From: Hyphomicrobium_A sp044507625
GTDB taxonomy: Bacteria; Pseudomonadota; Alphaproteobacteria; Rhizobiales; Hyphomicrobiaceae
Assembly (NCBI GenBank): GCA_044507625.1
Contig: JBIQJE010000002.1
Span: 1-64,000, forward strand
Reading direction: 5' to 3'
Length of the DNA: 64,000 nucleotides
This document shows, piece by piece, positions 17,133-26,346 of this stretch (the stretch's first letter is position 1; every line of letters begins with the position of its first letter). Position numbers and translations under genes: made by a program. The notes under the pieces were generated by a model. It saw only the letters and a list, made by a program, of their open reading frames with translations, searched no databases and was not told the origin of the DNA.

Positions 17133-18251
17133 TTACGAATTGAGGTTTGATGCGCGCCGGTACACGACCGGCACGATGCCGAAGAAGTCGGGCTGTGCCG
17201 CACGGTCGAGCACGGTGACGGCCGTCCATCCGCCGCCGGACGCCTCGATCTCGAGCAGCGAGCTGCCTTGCATTTCGAGGAGCGTGCGCGCCAGGCATAC
17301 GGCAAGGGATCCCGCGTGGCGCGCCGGCCCGGTGAGGTCTTCGGGCACAGAAAGCACGATCTCGATGAGCTCGCCGTCGGTTACCGCGAGCAGTGACATC
17401 GAGCCGCCCGGCGCGGTGCGGGCGATGCCTTCCGACAATAGATTTACGAGCACCTGGCGCAGCACGCGTGCATCGCTGAGCACTTCTATGTCTGAAGGCA
17501 CCGTTAGATCGAGACCGACACTCCGTAGGCCAGCCTTGCGCTCGACGAAACCCCACGCATCCGCGATCGCCTGTTCCAGTGGGCAAGATTCCGGCATCTG
17601 CTTCTGGCGCGGCTTCGTGAGCAGGGCGGTGAGCGCAAGTGTGTCTTCGGCGGACTTCAGCAATTCGCCGGCGCTTTCGCTGATATGGCGTACGTAGTCG
17701 TGGTAGCGCTCATTCCCGAGCGGGCCGTACATCTCCAGCGCCATCACATCGGAGAATCCGATCACGGCGTTGAGCGGCGTGCGCAACTCGTGGTTGATGC
17801 GCGCCATCAGCTCGGCCCAGTCGTGATTGACGATCTGCCCGGCGGGTGGGCGTGTCGGACGCGGTCGGCCGGTATGCGGGGAAAGCCTCGGGGGGGAGGC
17901 GTCGGGCATGGAGGAATGGCTCGCGCGCGGCTGCGCGGCCTCGTCGGGGTGGTGTTGGTTCGTGGCGTCATGGCGCGAAAGCAAGATGGCACCCGCGAGG
18001 TTGGTGCCGGAGGCGTAGACGGCGGCGGCCATTCCGGCGAGGAGCAGAACGGCGGCCGTGAAAGCCGTGGGGAGGAACGGGGTCAGCATGCCGAAGCTAA
18101 GAATGGCGAGCGCGAGAAAAACACCGGGTTGGCCACGTTGCATAGCCCCGTGCATGCCGACCGCAAGCTGTTTGGCCTGTTTGAGGCTTGCGGCGGCAGC
18201 GAGCGCGACGGACGGGCGCGCGCGCAGGCTCGCGGACGTGGTCCACGCCAT
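17133..18251 (-). CDS. Membrane histidine-kinase-like protein with degenerate ATPase domain
   Basis: 372 residues. Two adjacent hydrophobic segments (about 43-61 and 64-83), a Pro/His-rich linker, then a standard HisKA domain with RINHELRTPLNAVIGFSDVM (His154). The ATPase half is recognisable by length and by LRQVLVNLLSEGIART, but the N-box Asn is replaced (SEG instead of SNA). No DxGxG box or GLGL box can be found. It may dimerise and accept or remove phosphate without autophosphorylating. It is orphan: no response regulator is adjacent. Confidence 0.82.
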   Translation of the reverse strand: MAWTTSASLRARPSVALAAAASLKQAKQLAVGMHGAMQRGQPGVFLALAILSFGMLTPFLPTAFTAAVLLLAGMAAAVYASGTNLAGAILLSRHDATNQHHPDEAAQPRASHSSMPDASPPRLSPHTGRPRPTRPPAGQIVNHDWAELMARINHELRTPLNAVIGFSDVMALEMYGPLGNERYHDYVRHISESAGELLKSAEDTLALTALLTKPRQKQMPESCPLEQAIADAWGFVERKAGLRSVGLDLTVPSDIEVLSDARVLRQVLVNLLSEGIARTAPGGSMSLLAVTDGELIEIVLSVPEDLTGPARHAGSLAVCLARTLLEMQGSSLLEIEASGGGWTAVTVLDRAAQPDFFGIVPVVYRRASNLNS

Positions 18252-18388
18252 TCTTATCCCCCGAATTTTGGTCTGATTTCTTGCGGACCCGAGCGAATCC
18301 GCTACCCCGAATCACCGAGATAACTTCACACCATCGCGAATCGGCTGTCGAGGCCGAATAAGCCGTTCGGAGTTATAAATTTTCCTGG

Positions 18389-21052
18389 CTATGCGTCGAG
18401 GATCCGAGACGCGATCTCCTGCACGTCAGCCGATAGAGTTTTGGCCTTTACGATACGCTGCAACGCTCGCCGTGCCTTGGCCCGGCGGCCGCTCTCCAGC
18501 GCGCGCCAGGAGCGCATGGCGCCGAGCATACGGGCCGCGATTTGCGGATTGATGCGATCGAGCGCGAGCACCTGCTCGGCGAGGAAGGCATAGCCGGCGC
18601 CGTCCGGACGATTGAACTGCACCGGATTCGCAGCCGCGAAGGTCCCGATGAGCGCCCGCACTTTGTTCGGTGCCGTGAGCGAGAACAGCGCATGGTCCGT
18701 GAGCGCCCGCACGCGCGCCAGCGTGTTCGCCAGCGGTGACTGCGCCTGCGCCGCGAACCACGTGTCGATGACGACGTGATCGGTGGCCCAGGTCGAATAG
18801 AAATCAGCGAGCGCGGTCTTGGCTTCCGGCCCGCCCCGGGAGGCAAGCAGGTAGAGCGCGTGCGCGCGGTCAGTCATGTTGCTCGCCTTGGCGTAGTGCT
18901 GGGCGAGCCGCTTCACGTCGGCCGGCGTTTCCCGTGCCGCAAGCAGCGTCAACGCCGCGTTTCGCAGCGCGCGCTTACCGGCGCTTGCCGCATCCGGTGA
19001 GAAGGGCCCCTTGTCGGCCATGCGGCGATAGAGATCCTCGAGCAGCGGACCGTTCGTGCGCGCGATCAGCTTCGAGAGCTGTCGGTGAGCCCGGTGAATG
19101 AGCGCCGGATCGACGTCCTTGCCGATGATGCGCGCAACGTCCGATTGCGTCGGCAGCTTCAAAAGCTCTGCGCGGTATGCCGGCTCCAGATCGTCGCTGA
19201 CGAGCGCAGCGCCGAGCGCACGCGCATAGCGCAGCCCCCGCCCAGACGCCCGTTTGCCGGCGACGAGATTGGCAACGCCCTCGACGAGCGTACGCGCTGC
19301 ATAGGTATTTGCCGCCTGCCAGCGGTTGAACAGGTCGCTGTCCGCCGCCATGAGCAACTCGACGTCCTCATCGGGCAGATCGAGCGTGATGTTGACGGGT
19401 GCCGAGAAGCCGCGCAGCAGAGAGGGTACGGGACGCGAAGGAACATCCACGAAGCGGAAACGCTGCCGGCGCTTGGTCAGCGAAAGGACGCCGTCCGGCG
19501 GAGCAGAGCCGCCCTCCAGCTTGAGGTCGATGTCATGCCCGTTGGCACCCAATAGGCCGAGCCGCACGGGGATGTGCATCGGTTTCTTGCTCGGCTGCCC
19601 CGGTGTCGGCGGCACCACCTGCTCGATCTCGAGGTCTGCCGTCCTGCGGTCACGGTCGTAGCTGAAGCGCGCGATGAGCTCCGGTGTACCTGCCTGCGAG
19701 TACCAGAGCTTGAATTGGCTGAGGTCGATACCGCTGGCTTCTGCAAAGCAGGCGATGAACTGATCGACGGTCGCCGCTTCGCCATCGTGGCGGTCGAAAT
19801 AGAGATCCATGCCCTTGCGGAAAGCGTCGCGCCCCAGAATGGTGGCGATCATCCGCACCAGCTCGGCGCCTTTCTCGTAGACGGTCGCCGTATAGAAGTT
19901 GTTGATCTCGATGTAGCTCTCGGGACGCACCGGATGTGCGAGAGGGCCTGCATCTTCCGCAAACTGATGCGTCTTCAGCTGGCGCACGTCGATGATGCGT
20001 TGCACCGTAGCCGAGCGCTCATCGGCGGAAAATTCCTGATCGCGATAGACCGTCAGCCCTTCCTTGAGGCAGAGCTGGAACCAGTCGCGGCAGGTGATGC
20101 GATTGCCGGTCCAGTTGTGGAAGTACTCGTGCGCGACGACGCTCTCGATGTGCTCGAAGATCGTATCCGTCGCCGTCTCGGGTGAGGCGAGGATCAGCCG
20201 ATCGTTAAAGATGTTGAGCCCCTTGTTCTCCATCGCGCCCATGTTGAAGTCGGAGACGGCGACGATGTTGAACACGTCGAGATCGTATTCGCGGCCGAAA
20301 CGCTCCTCGTCCCATCGCATCGCGCGCTTCAGTGAATCCATCGCCCACGCCGCGCGCGCTTCCTTGCCGTGCTCCACATAGATGGCAAGGTCGACCTTGC
20401 GCCCCGACATGGTGCGGAACGACGAGCTGATCGGCGCGAGATCCCCTCCGACGATGGCGAAGAGGTAGGACGGCTTGGGGTGCGGGTCGTGCCAGACCGC
20501 ATAATGCCGGCGGCCCCCGTCCAGCATTCCCCGCTCCTGCAGGTTGCCGTTGGAGAGCAGGATCGGTGCGGCCGTCGGATCGGCCTCGAGGCGCACCGTG
20601 TAGGTCGCGAGCACGTCCGGCCGGTCGAGGAAGTAGGTGATGCGCCGAAAGCCCTGCGCTTCGCACTGGCTGCAATAGACATTGTTCGAGCGATAGATGC
20701 CCTGCAGCGCCTTGTTCGCTTCAGGATTGACGTAGGTCGTAATTTCGAGCGTGAAGGGCTTCGTCGGTGACTTTGCCAGCGTCAGCGAGGTATCGGTGAG
20801 CTTGTAGTCCTTCTTGCCGAGCGCCTTGCCGTTCAGCTTGATGTCGCCCAGCTCGAGGTGTTCTCCGTCGAGGCGGAGCGGGTCGCGCTTGCCCGTGACC
20901 TGCGGATTGGCGCGCACCGACAGCTTGGACTGCACCCGCGTGCGCGTCGGCTCCAGCGAAATGTCGAGACTGACGCGATCGATCGTGTAGGCGGGCGGAC
21001 GATAGTCTTTGAGGTGAACGGGGCGGGCGGTCAGGCGTTTCATCATTCTCAC
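18389..21052 (-). CDS. pepN: Aminopeptidase N (M1 family)
   Basis: 887 residues, typical of bacterial PepN. The substrate motif GAMEN is at 272-276. The zinc motif HEYFH (308-312) with the third ligand Glu in CLKEGLTVYRD (331) is intact. The beta-sandwich N-terminal domain precedes the catalytic domain and an alpha-helical C-terminal domain follows. No signal peptide, so cytosolic. It removes N-terminal residues from peptides. The MRMMKR start offers three nearby Met codons (21052, 21046, 21043); the first is given. Monocistronic by appearance, divergent from the GTPase gene. Confidence 0.96.
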   Translation of the reverse strand: MRMMKRLTARPVHLKDYRPPAYTIDRVSLDISLEPTRTRVQSKLSVRANPQVTGKRDPLRLDGEHLELGDIKLNGKALGKKDYKLTDTSLTLAKSPTKPFTLEITTYVNPEANKALQGIYRSNNVYCSQCEAQGFRRITYFLDRPDVLATYTVRLEADPTAAPILLSNGNLQERGMLDGGRRHYAVWHDPHPKPSYLFAIVGGDLAPISSSFRTMSGRKVDLAIYVEHGKEARAAWAMDSLKRAMRWDEERFGREYDLDVFNIVAVSDFNMGAMENKGLNIFNDRLILASPETATDTIFEHIESVVAHEYFHNWTGNRITCRDWFQLCLKEGLTVYRDQEFSADERSATVQRIIDVRQLKTHQFAEDAGPLAHPVRPESYIEINNFYTATVYEKGAELVRMIATILGRDAFRKGMDLYFDRHDGEAATVDQFIACFAEASGIDLSQFKLWYSQAGTPELIARFSYDRDRRTADLEIEQVVPPTPGQPSKKPMHIPVRLGLLGANGHDIDLKLEGGSAPPDGVLSLTKRRQRFRFVDVPSRPVPSLLRGFSAPVNITLDLPDEDVELLMAADSDLFNRWQAANTYAARTLVEGVANLVAGKRASGRGLRYARALGAALVSDDLEPAYRAELLKLPTQSDVARIIGKDVDPALIHRAHRQLSKLIARTNGPLLEDLYRRMADKGPFSPDAASAGKRALRNAALTLLAARETPADVKRLAQHYAKASNMTDRAHALYLLASRGGPEAKTALADFYSTWATDHVVIDTWFAAQAQSPLANTLARVRALTDHALFSLTAPNKVRALIGTFAAANPVQFNRPDGAGYAFLAEQVLALDRINPQIAARMLGAMRSWRALESGRRAKARRALQRIVKAKTLSADVQEIASRILDA

Positions 21053-21382
21053 TCTCGTGCCACACCCGGTTTGGGGCAGTGGCCAAGTCCAACCGGAATA
21101 TAGGAAAGTGGTCTTAGCGCGTCATGGCTCCGATGGCGGAAATATCGGGGAAGGGCGTAAAGACGCGGGGGGCATGGGGCCGGTCGACCCCGTAACGTCG
21201 GAGCTGCAACCCATTTCGTCCATGTCGGCATGAACCCCCGTTGCCCGTATTCAGGACCAAACATAGCGGTGGCTCAACAGGTGGCCATTCCGGCCGAGGC
21301 AATTTTTGCCTACCTTATGGCACGCGGCACCCGCTCTGCGTGTTTGTGAAGCGCAACCGGTACGCGGCACATCTGTGCGGCA
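21053..21382. other. Divergent intergenic region pepN / GTPase gene
   Basis: About 330 bp without a convincing gene. It should hold the promoters of pepN (leftward) and of the membrane GTPase gene (rightward). I see a short GGCAA...TTGCC palindrome near 21299-21311 and no clear sigma-70 or EcfG boxes. Confidence 0.5.
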
Positions 21383-22951
21383 ATGCATGAGGCTCGGCAG
21401 GTTCACTTGGCCGCGAAGGGTAAAGCAAATCTCTATCTGCGCGGCGCCATGGTCTTCCTGGCGCTGCTGCTCCCGATGCTTTCGCTGCTGCCGCTGGGCT
21501 GGCTGTGGCTGTGGGAGCGGGGATGGGCGCTCTATTGGATCGGTGCCGCCTTCGTCCTCGGCTTGAGCGCCTATGCGCTGGAGTTCTTCGTGCTGCGCCG
21601 GACCCTCACCCGGCGTCCGGCGCTTGAGATGAGCGAAGCCCCCGAGCCGGTCCCACCCGATCCCTCGTGGACGGCCCGCGAGCAGGCCGCCTGGACCGCC
21701 GTGGAAGCCATCGCGGCCGGCGTGAAACCCGCCGAGCTGACCGACCGCGACAAAGTCTTGAATCTCGGTGTCCGCACTATCGAAGCGGTGGCGCGCCAGA
21801 TCCATCCGGGGGACCACAACCCGCTTTGGAAGTTCACCATCCCCGAGGCGCTGGCGCTCATCGAGCGGGTGAGCGGCGACCTGCGCCCATTCGTGGTCGA
21901 GAACATTCCCCTCGGCGACCAGCTCACCGTGGGCCAGGTCCTGAAGATCTACGGCTGGCGCTCCGCCATTGGCATGGCGGAGAAGGCCTATGACATCTGG
22001 CGCCTGATCCGCCTCGCCAATCCGGTCACCGCCGCGGCGCAGGAGGCGCGCGAGCAGATCACCAAGCATCTCTATGCAAACGTGCGCGATCAGCTCGCGC
22101 GCCAGCTCGTGCGCGCCTACGTGCACGAGGTCGGGCGGGCGGCGATCGATCTTTATGGCGGAAGGCTGCGCGTCTCCGAAAGCGAGCTTGCCGGACACAT
22201 CAGCGCCTCGACCCGGCGCGATCGCGGACAGCAGGCCGCCGGCCGCGCGGAGCCGTTGCGCATCCTCATCGCCGGACAGGCGGGAGCGGGCAAGTCGAGC
22301 CTCGTCAATGCCCTGTCGAAGGAGGTGCGAGCCGTCGTCGATGCGCCCGGCGGCACGCGCGACTATCAACCCTTCGAGGTGGAGCTCGAAGGCCTCAGCG
22401 GCGCGATGGTCATCGACAGCCCGCGCATCGGCGCATCGGCGAAAGAGCAGCGCGCCTTTACCCAGCGGGCGAGCGAAACCGACCTCATCGTTTGGGCCAT
22501 CGCCGCTGACCGTGTCGACGCCCGGCTCGACCTGGCTTCGATCACCGGCATCCGCAAACATTTCGCCGGGCACCCGAACCGGCGCCAGCCGCCGATCCTC
22601 GTTGCGCTGACGCACATCGACCGCATCGTTCGTCGCCTCCCCGCGGAAGGCGGTGAATTGGACCGGAGCGATCCGGCGCTTTTGGAAATGGTGCGCGTCG
22701 TTGCCGAGGGCCTGGGCGTTCCGAAAAACGACGTCGTGCCGGTGAGCTTGGCACCGGGCCGCGCGCCCGAGAACATCGAGCAGCTTTCGATGCGTATCGC
22801 CGCGCGCGTGCCTGACGCGCGTCGGGCTCAGCTGTTGCGCCTCATGGAAGATGCGGCCCCCCGCTGGAGCGCCAAGCGTCTCGCAGGGCAGGCCGGGAAT
22901 GCGGCGCGCACCGCCGCCCGCTCGATGCTTCCGAAGGTTTTCAAGGGCTGA
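21383..22951 (+). CDS. Membrane-anchored Era/YfjP-like GTPase
   Basis: 522 residues. Two hydrophobic segments near the N-terminus (about 23-43 and 52-72) are followed by a helical region. The G domain starts near 293: P-loop GQAGAGKSS (298-306), GGTRDY (switch I-like), VIDSPRIG (G3, DxPG variant) and ALTHID (G4, THID for NKxD). It belongs to the TRAFAC GTPases related to Era and YfjP. The role is unknown; membrane attachment suggests an envelope or dynamin-like function. The start is uncertain because no strong ribosome site is visible. It converges with the transporter gene 12 bp away. Confidence 0.82.
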   Translation: MHEARQVHLAAKGKANLYLRGAMVFLALLLPMLSLLPLGWLWLWERGWALYWIGAAFVLGLSAYALEFFVLRRTLTRRPALEMSEAPEPVPPDPSWTAREQAAWTAVEAIAAGVKPAELTDRDKVLNLGVRTIEAVARQIHPGDHNPLWKFTIPEALALIERVSGDLRPFVVENIPLGDQLTVGQVLKIYGWRSAIGMAEKAYDIWRLIRLANPVTAAAQEAREQITKHLYANVRDQLARQLVRAYVHEVGRAAIDLYGGRLRVSESELAGHISASTRRDRGQQAAGRAEPLRILIAGQAGAGKSSLVNALSKEVRAVVDAPGGTRDYQPFEVELEGLSGAMVIDSPRIGASAKEQRAFTQRASETDLIVWAIAADRVDARLDLASITGIRKHFAGHPNRRQPPILVALTHIDRIVRRLPAEGGELDRSDPALLEMVRVVAEGLGVPKNDVVPVSLAPGRAPENIEQLSMRIAARVPDARRAQLLRLMEDAAPRWSAKRLAGQAGNAARTAARSMLPKVFKG

Positions 22952-22963
22952 CTTTAAGCCACC

Positions 22964-25084
22964 TCAAGACACGGCAGCGGCAACGAATGCCGGCGGCGGG
23001 CCGCCTTGCACCTCGACATGCTCGCGCGTGCTTCCGGTGCGTTCCTCGTCCGCCGGGGTCGCTGCCGCGCGCAGCGCAAAGCTGACAGCCTCGTGCAGTG
23101 TATGCGCCTTGGCGTCGACGGGAATGCTGTCGAGGATGGCCCTGTCGCGCGAAGCGTCGGGGTCCAGCTTCCAGAAGCAGCCCAGCAGCAACGCACCCGG
23201 AACGGAGCGGCGCAGCCGGCGCACGAGGAAGCGGGCGTGCGAGCTGCGCTCGCGCACGTCGAGCGCGGAAAGACAGATGAGCCGCACGCCTTCCACATCC
23301 TCAGGGGAAAGCGCTCCGTGGCGAATGCGCTCACCGCCGATCACCCGGGCGCCGATCCCGCACTTTCCCACCAGCTGTGCGAAAGCCATCGCGGCTGTCT
23401 CATCCAGCGGCGTGCGCCCGGCGATGCAAAGGATGGCGTTGTCATGCCGCCACGTCGGGTCGATCGGCCCACCGGCAATCTCGCATATATCGAAGGAGGG
23501 AGCCTCTTCCTCCTCCTCGTCCTTACCGTTGTCCCGTCCGCGCGAAGCTTCGCGCGGAAGGTCCTTCTTTGCCGCATTACGGGCACCGGCTTCGGGCACC
23601 TCGACCACCGGCTCGGTGCGATCTTCAGCCTCGCCGGCCTTGGCTTCCTCCGCGCGCGCCGGCGCGATATCCCAATCGTTCAGCGTTTCGATAACGATCT
23701 CGGCCGTGTCGCGGATGTCGGCCAGGCGCTCCGGCTCCAGGGTGCCGCGGTCGGCATCGTTCTGCGCCAGCCGCAGCCCTTCGATGACGACGTCGTCGTA
23801 GTAGTCGATGAGCGTCGTCTTCTTTTTCAGGATCTTCTCCGCCTGCTCGACAGCCTCCGCAGGATCCCCGGCGAGCATGCGCTGATAGAAGCGCTCGGCG
23901 GGGGAAAGCGGCGGGGTATCGCCCAGCAGCACGTTGAGAAATTCGAGCCGCTCGACGTGGTAGCCGAGAACGACGAGAACCACCGTGAGCGGGATCGAGA
24001 GCAGCAGTCCTATGGGCCCCCACAGCAGCGTCCAGAACGCCGCCGACAGCACGATCGCGAGCGGGGAAAGCCCGGTGCGCTGACCCTGCACCACCGGCTC
24101 GATCACGTTCCCCATCAGCGGCTCGCTGATGAGATAGAGCGCGAGCGTCCATAGGAACATCGACCAGCCCGGATCGACCGCCGCCGCGAGCACGAGCGGG
24201 CAGACGGCCGAGATGAACGAGCCGAGGAAAGGCACGAAGCGCATCAGCGCCGCCAGAACACCCCAGAGTATCGGACTTGGAACGCCGATCATCCAAAGAC
24301 CGGCGGCGATGAATATGCCGTAGCCGGTGTTGATCGCCGTGAGCGTGAGGAAGTACCGGCCAAGGCGGTCGCCGGCATCGTCCATCGCCGCTGTCGACTT
24401 TTCAAGATCGTGGGAGCCGAGCAGGCGAATGGCGCGGTCGCGCACGTCCTCGCGCTGCAACAGCAGAAACAGAACGAACAGCAGCACCAGTCCCGTTGTC
24501 GCGATCGGTGTGAGAGCAACACCGATGATGCTCTGCAGCTGATCGAGGGGCGTTGCGACCGGATTGCGCAGCTCGACCGGCACCGGCTTTTGTCCGAGCG
24601 CCGGCACGGTCCCGTTTATCGAAGGCTGATTTCCGGACACCGCAGGGGCGTCAGGGGCATCGAGCTCGTGTTGTAGATCTTTGAGAGTCTCGCTGGCCTG
24701 CTTGATCGCGCCGCTGCTTCCCTCCGCCACGTCCTTCAGCGCCTTCACCTTTTCGCGCAGCGTCATCTGATAGCGGGGAAGCTCGCTGACGAGCGAGCCG
24801 AGCTGCTGGGTGATGAGGGCGCCGACGGAAAAAATCGCCGCGAACGCGACGGCGACGACAATGATGACGGATGGCGAGTTCGCGAGCCCGAGTCGGCGCA
24901 GCACGCGCACCGCCGGTGAAAGTACGAAAGCCAGAATGACGGCGAGCGCCAGCGGCACCAGCACCGGCTGCCCGATATAGAGCACGATGACGATGAGGAA
25001 GCCGATCACCGTCATCTCGAACGGCGAGGCCGGAATCGCCTGTGCGGCGAGGGGGAGCGTCGCTCGGGTAGGGCGGTCGGCCAT
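22964..25084 (-). CDS. AI-2E/PerM-family transporter with long C-terminal extension
   Basis: 706 residues, about twice the family length. Residues 1-390 are the family core, with about eight hydrophobic segments, a periplasmic coiled-coil-like insert (about 105-150), and the region LMRFVPFLGSFISAVCPL resembling the AI-2E signature. Residues about 395-706 are soluble: a helical part (AERFYQRMLAGDPAEAVEQA), an acidic/basic linker (DEEEEEAPS), and a compact domain with VRLICLSALDVRERSSHARF that looks alpha/beta. Family members export AI-2 or other solutes. The extension looks cytoplasmic and regulatory but I cannot name it. Confidence 0.85.
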   Translation of the reverse strand: MADRPTRATLPLAAQAIPASPFEMTVIGFLIVIVLYIGQPVLVPLALAVILAFVLSPAVRVLRRLGLANSPSVIIVVAVAFAAIFSVGALITQQLGSLVSELPRYQMTLREKVKALKDVAEGSSGAIKQASETLKDLQHELDAPDAPAVSGNQPSINGTVPALGQKPVPVELRNPVATPLDQLQSIIGVALTPIATTGLVLLFVLFLLLQREDVRDRAIRLLGSHDLEKSTAAMDDAGDRLGRYFLTLTAINTGYGIFIAAGLWMIGVPSPILWGVLAALMRFVPFLGSFISAVCPLVLAAAVDPGWSMFLWTLALYLISEPLMGNVIEPVVQGQRTGLSPLAIVLSAAFWTLLWGPIGLLLSIPLTVVLVVLGYHVERLEFLNVLLGDTPPLSPAERFYQRMLAGDPAEAVEQAEKILKKKTTLIDYYDDVVIEGLRLAQNDADRGTLEPERLADIRDTAEIVIETLNDWDIAPARAEEAKAGEAEDRTEPVVEVPEAGARNAAKKDLPREASRGRDNGKDEEEEEAPSFDICEIAGGPIDPTWRHDNAILCIAGRTPLDETAAMAFAQLVGKCGIGARVIGGERIRHGALSPEDVEGVRLICLSALDVRERSSHARFLVRRLRRSVPGALLLGCFWKLDPDASRDRAILDSIPVDAKAHTLHEAVSFALRAAATPADEERTGSTREHVEVQGGPPPAFVAAAVS

Positions 25085-25178
25085 AGCGCTATCCTGTTAT
25101 TGGAATGTAGTTATGCGGGCCCCTTTCGCGGCGGGCGAATCCCCATCGCGCCGTTGCACAGCGATGTAACGTCAAAGA

Positions 25179-25586
25179 CTACCGCCGCAGACGGCGCGCC
25201 GCACCGAGCCCGAAGAGGAAGGCGGCGCTGACCATTCTCAGCGCGCCGAAGTAATCGACGGCCTCGTGCGCCTCCTCGTCGACGGCAGCAACGGCGTTGG
25301 CGACGGGCGTCCCGTTGGAACGGCTTCGCTCCTCGGCCTTTTCGACCATCAAAGGCACATACAGCGCCGCGATGCCGATGAGACAGCACGCACCGGCCAA
25401 CACCGCGGCCGCGCCGAGCGCGCCGAGGCCCGGCCTTAGCAGCAGGTAGGCTGCGAACAGGACGAGCACCAGCGTGGCGATGAAGAATGCCGCGCCTATA
25501 GCCGTCCATGTCACTCGTCGTGACACGTTCTCAACTGCATTGTGGGTAGCGCGGCTCGCGGCGTAAAGGACGGCATTCCCTATCAT
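25179..25586 (-). CDS. Phage-holin-superfamily-like small membrane protein
   Basis: 135 residues with two close hydrophobic helices (about 28-50 and 55-78) and a third weaker one near the C-terminus (ALRMVSAAFLFGLGAAR). This pattern matches the small proteins annotated as phage holin family or DUF1469-like that accompany DUF883 genes in alphaproteobacteria. It lies 13 bp after the upstream DUF883 gene, in an apparent three-gene operon running leftwards from 26141. Probably an envelope or stress protein rather than a lysis holin. Confidence 0.7.
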   Translation of the reverse strand: MIGNAVLYAASRATHNAVENVSRRVTWTAIGAAFFIATLVLVLFAAYLLLRPGLGALGAAAVLAGACCLIGIAALYVPLMVEKAEERSRSNGTPVANAVAAVDEEAHEAVDYFGALRMVSAAFLFGLGAARRLRR

Positions 25587-25599
25587 GGCTCACTCGCGC

Positions 25600-25827
25600 T
25601 TACCGGCGTGCCAGAAGCGCGAGTACGAAGCCGACGCCTGCCGCGATCCCTGCGGCCTGCAGCGGATTACGTCGAATGCTCGCGGCGAGCTTGTCGTACT
25701 GCTCCTGGGCAAGCGCCTGCGCCTGCTCGACGGTCTCGTTGAATTTTTCCTGCGCCGCACCAGCGACCTCTCGAACCTGGCGCTCGGTCTGGGAAGCCGA
25801 CTGTCCGCCCTGCGTATAGGAAGCCAT
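25600..25827 (-). CDS. DUF883 (ElaB/YqjD-like) membrane-anchored protein, short paralogue
   Basis: 75 residues. A hydrophilic helix with Gln/Glu-rich heptads (about 12-48) is followed by IRRNPLQAAGIAAGVGFVLA and a terminal RR, the C-terminal anchor typical of DUF883/ElaB proteins. AGAGGTAG lies before the ATG. Related E. coli proteins associate with ribosomes at the membrane in stationary phase. It is the second gene of the leftward operon with a paralogue directly upstream. Confidence 0.85.
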   Translation of the reverse strand: MASYTQGGQSASQTERQVREVAGAAQEKFNETVEQAQALAQEQYDKLAASIRRNPLQAAGIAAGVGFVLALLARR

Positions 25828-25856
25828 GGATCTACCTCTTGTTTCTCAGTTGCTGA

Positions 25857-26141
25857 TCAGCGCGAAAGAATGAGACCGAAGACGAAACCGACGCCGGCGG
25901 CGATGAGCGCGGCCTGGCTCGGGTTGCGGCGGATGGCGGATTCGATGTCGCCGATTTTCTCCTTCGCCTTGTCCTGCACATCCTCCATGTTCGAGCCGAG
26001 CTGCTCAGCGGCGAGCCGCTTCACGGACTCTGCAAGGCTGGCAATGTCATCGCGCAGCGACTGAACGTTGTCGCCCACGTCGGACGCGGCTGACCGGGCA
26101 CCCGACTGTTGGTCGGACGAGCGATTGGACGAGAACTGCAT
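25857..26141 (-). CDS. DUF883 (ElaB/YqjD-like) membrane-anchored protein
   Basis: 94 residues from the ATG at 26141, supported by GGAGG six bases upstream. An amphipathic helical region (about 20-68, SLRDDIASLAESVKRLAAEQ) precedes IRRNPSQAALIAAGVGFVFG and a terminal Arg, the DUF883 membrane anchor. It is the first gene of a leftward operon of two DUF883 genes and one holin-like gene. A perfect EcfG-type promoter lies upstream, so it is probably general-stress induced. Confidence 0.88.
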   Translation of the reverse strand: MQFSSNRSSDQQSGARSAASDVGDNVQSLRDDIASLAESVKRLAAEQLGSNMEDVQDKAKEKIGDIESAIRRNPSQAALIAAGVGFVFGLILSR

Positions 26142-26204
26142 GAACAACCTCCACTGTGCGGACGATTTCGGGCTTGCCGAAAGATAATGGAAAGACCTTC
26201 GCAA

Positions 26205-26230
26205 AACGTTGGCGCTAGTATGCCGGTTCC
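26205..26230 (-). promoter_or_regulatory. EcfG-type general-stress promoter, leftward
   Basis: Read on the minus strand, GGAAC (26230-26226) and CGTT (26208-26205) are separated by 17 bases. This is the consensus GGAAC-N16/17-CGTT of the alphaproteobacterial PhyR-NepR-EcfG response. It lies 64 bp upstream of the DUF883 start at 26141. A mirrored copy for the opposite gene lies 36 bp to the right. Confidence 0.75.
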
Positions 26231-26266
26231 GCCGTTTTGCCTGCCGCGAGCATGATATTTGAATCA

Positions 26267-26292
26267 GGAACCGAACAATCAACCGGAACGTT
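26267..26292 (+). promoter_or_regulatory. EcfG-type general-stress promoter, rightward
   Basis: GGAAC (26267-26271) and CGTT (26289-26292) are separated by 17 bases, a perfect EcfG consensus, 54 bp upstream of the start at 26347. Together with the mirrored element at 26205-26230 it makes a divergent pair of general-stress promoters. Confidence 0.78.
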
Positions 26293-26346
26293 CGTGGCGC
26301 ACAGCCGAAAGTGCTGCCGATCAGGCGTAAAGGGAGCAGGGGAAAG

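Noticed and set aside
25179..25586. Prophage lysis holin
   Set aside because: No endolysin, phage structural or integrase genes are nearby. The protein belongs to the common chromosomal DUF883-associated group.
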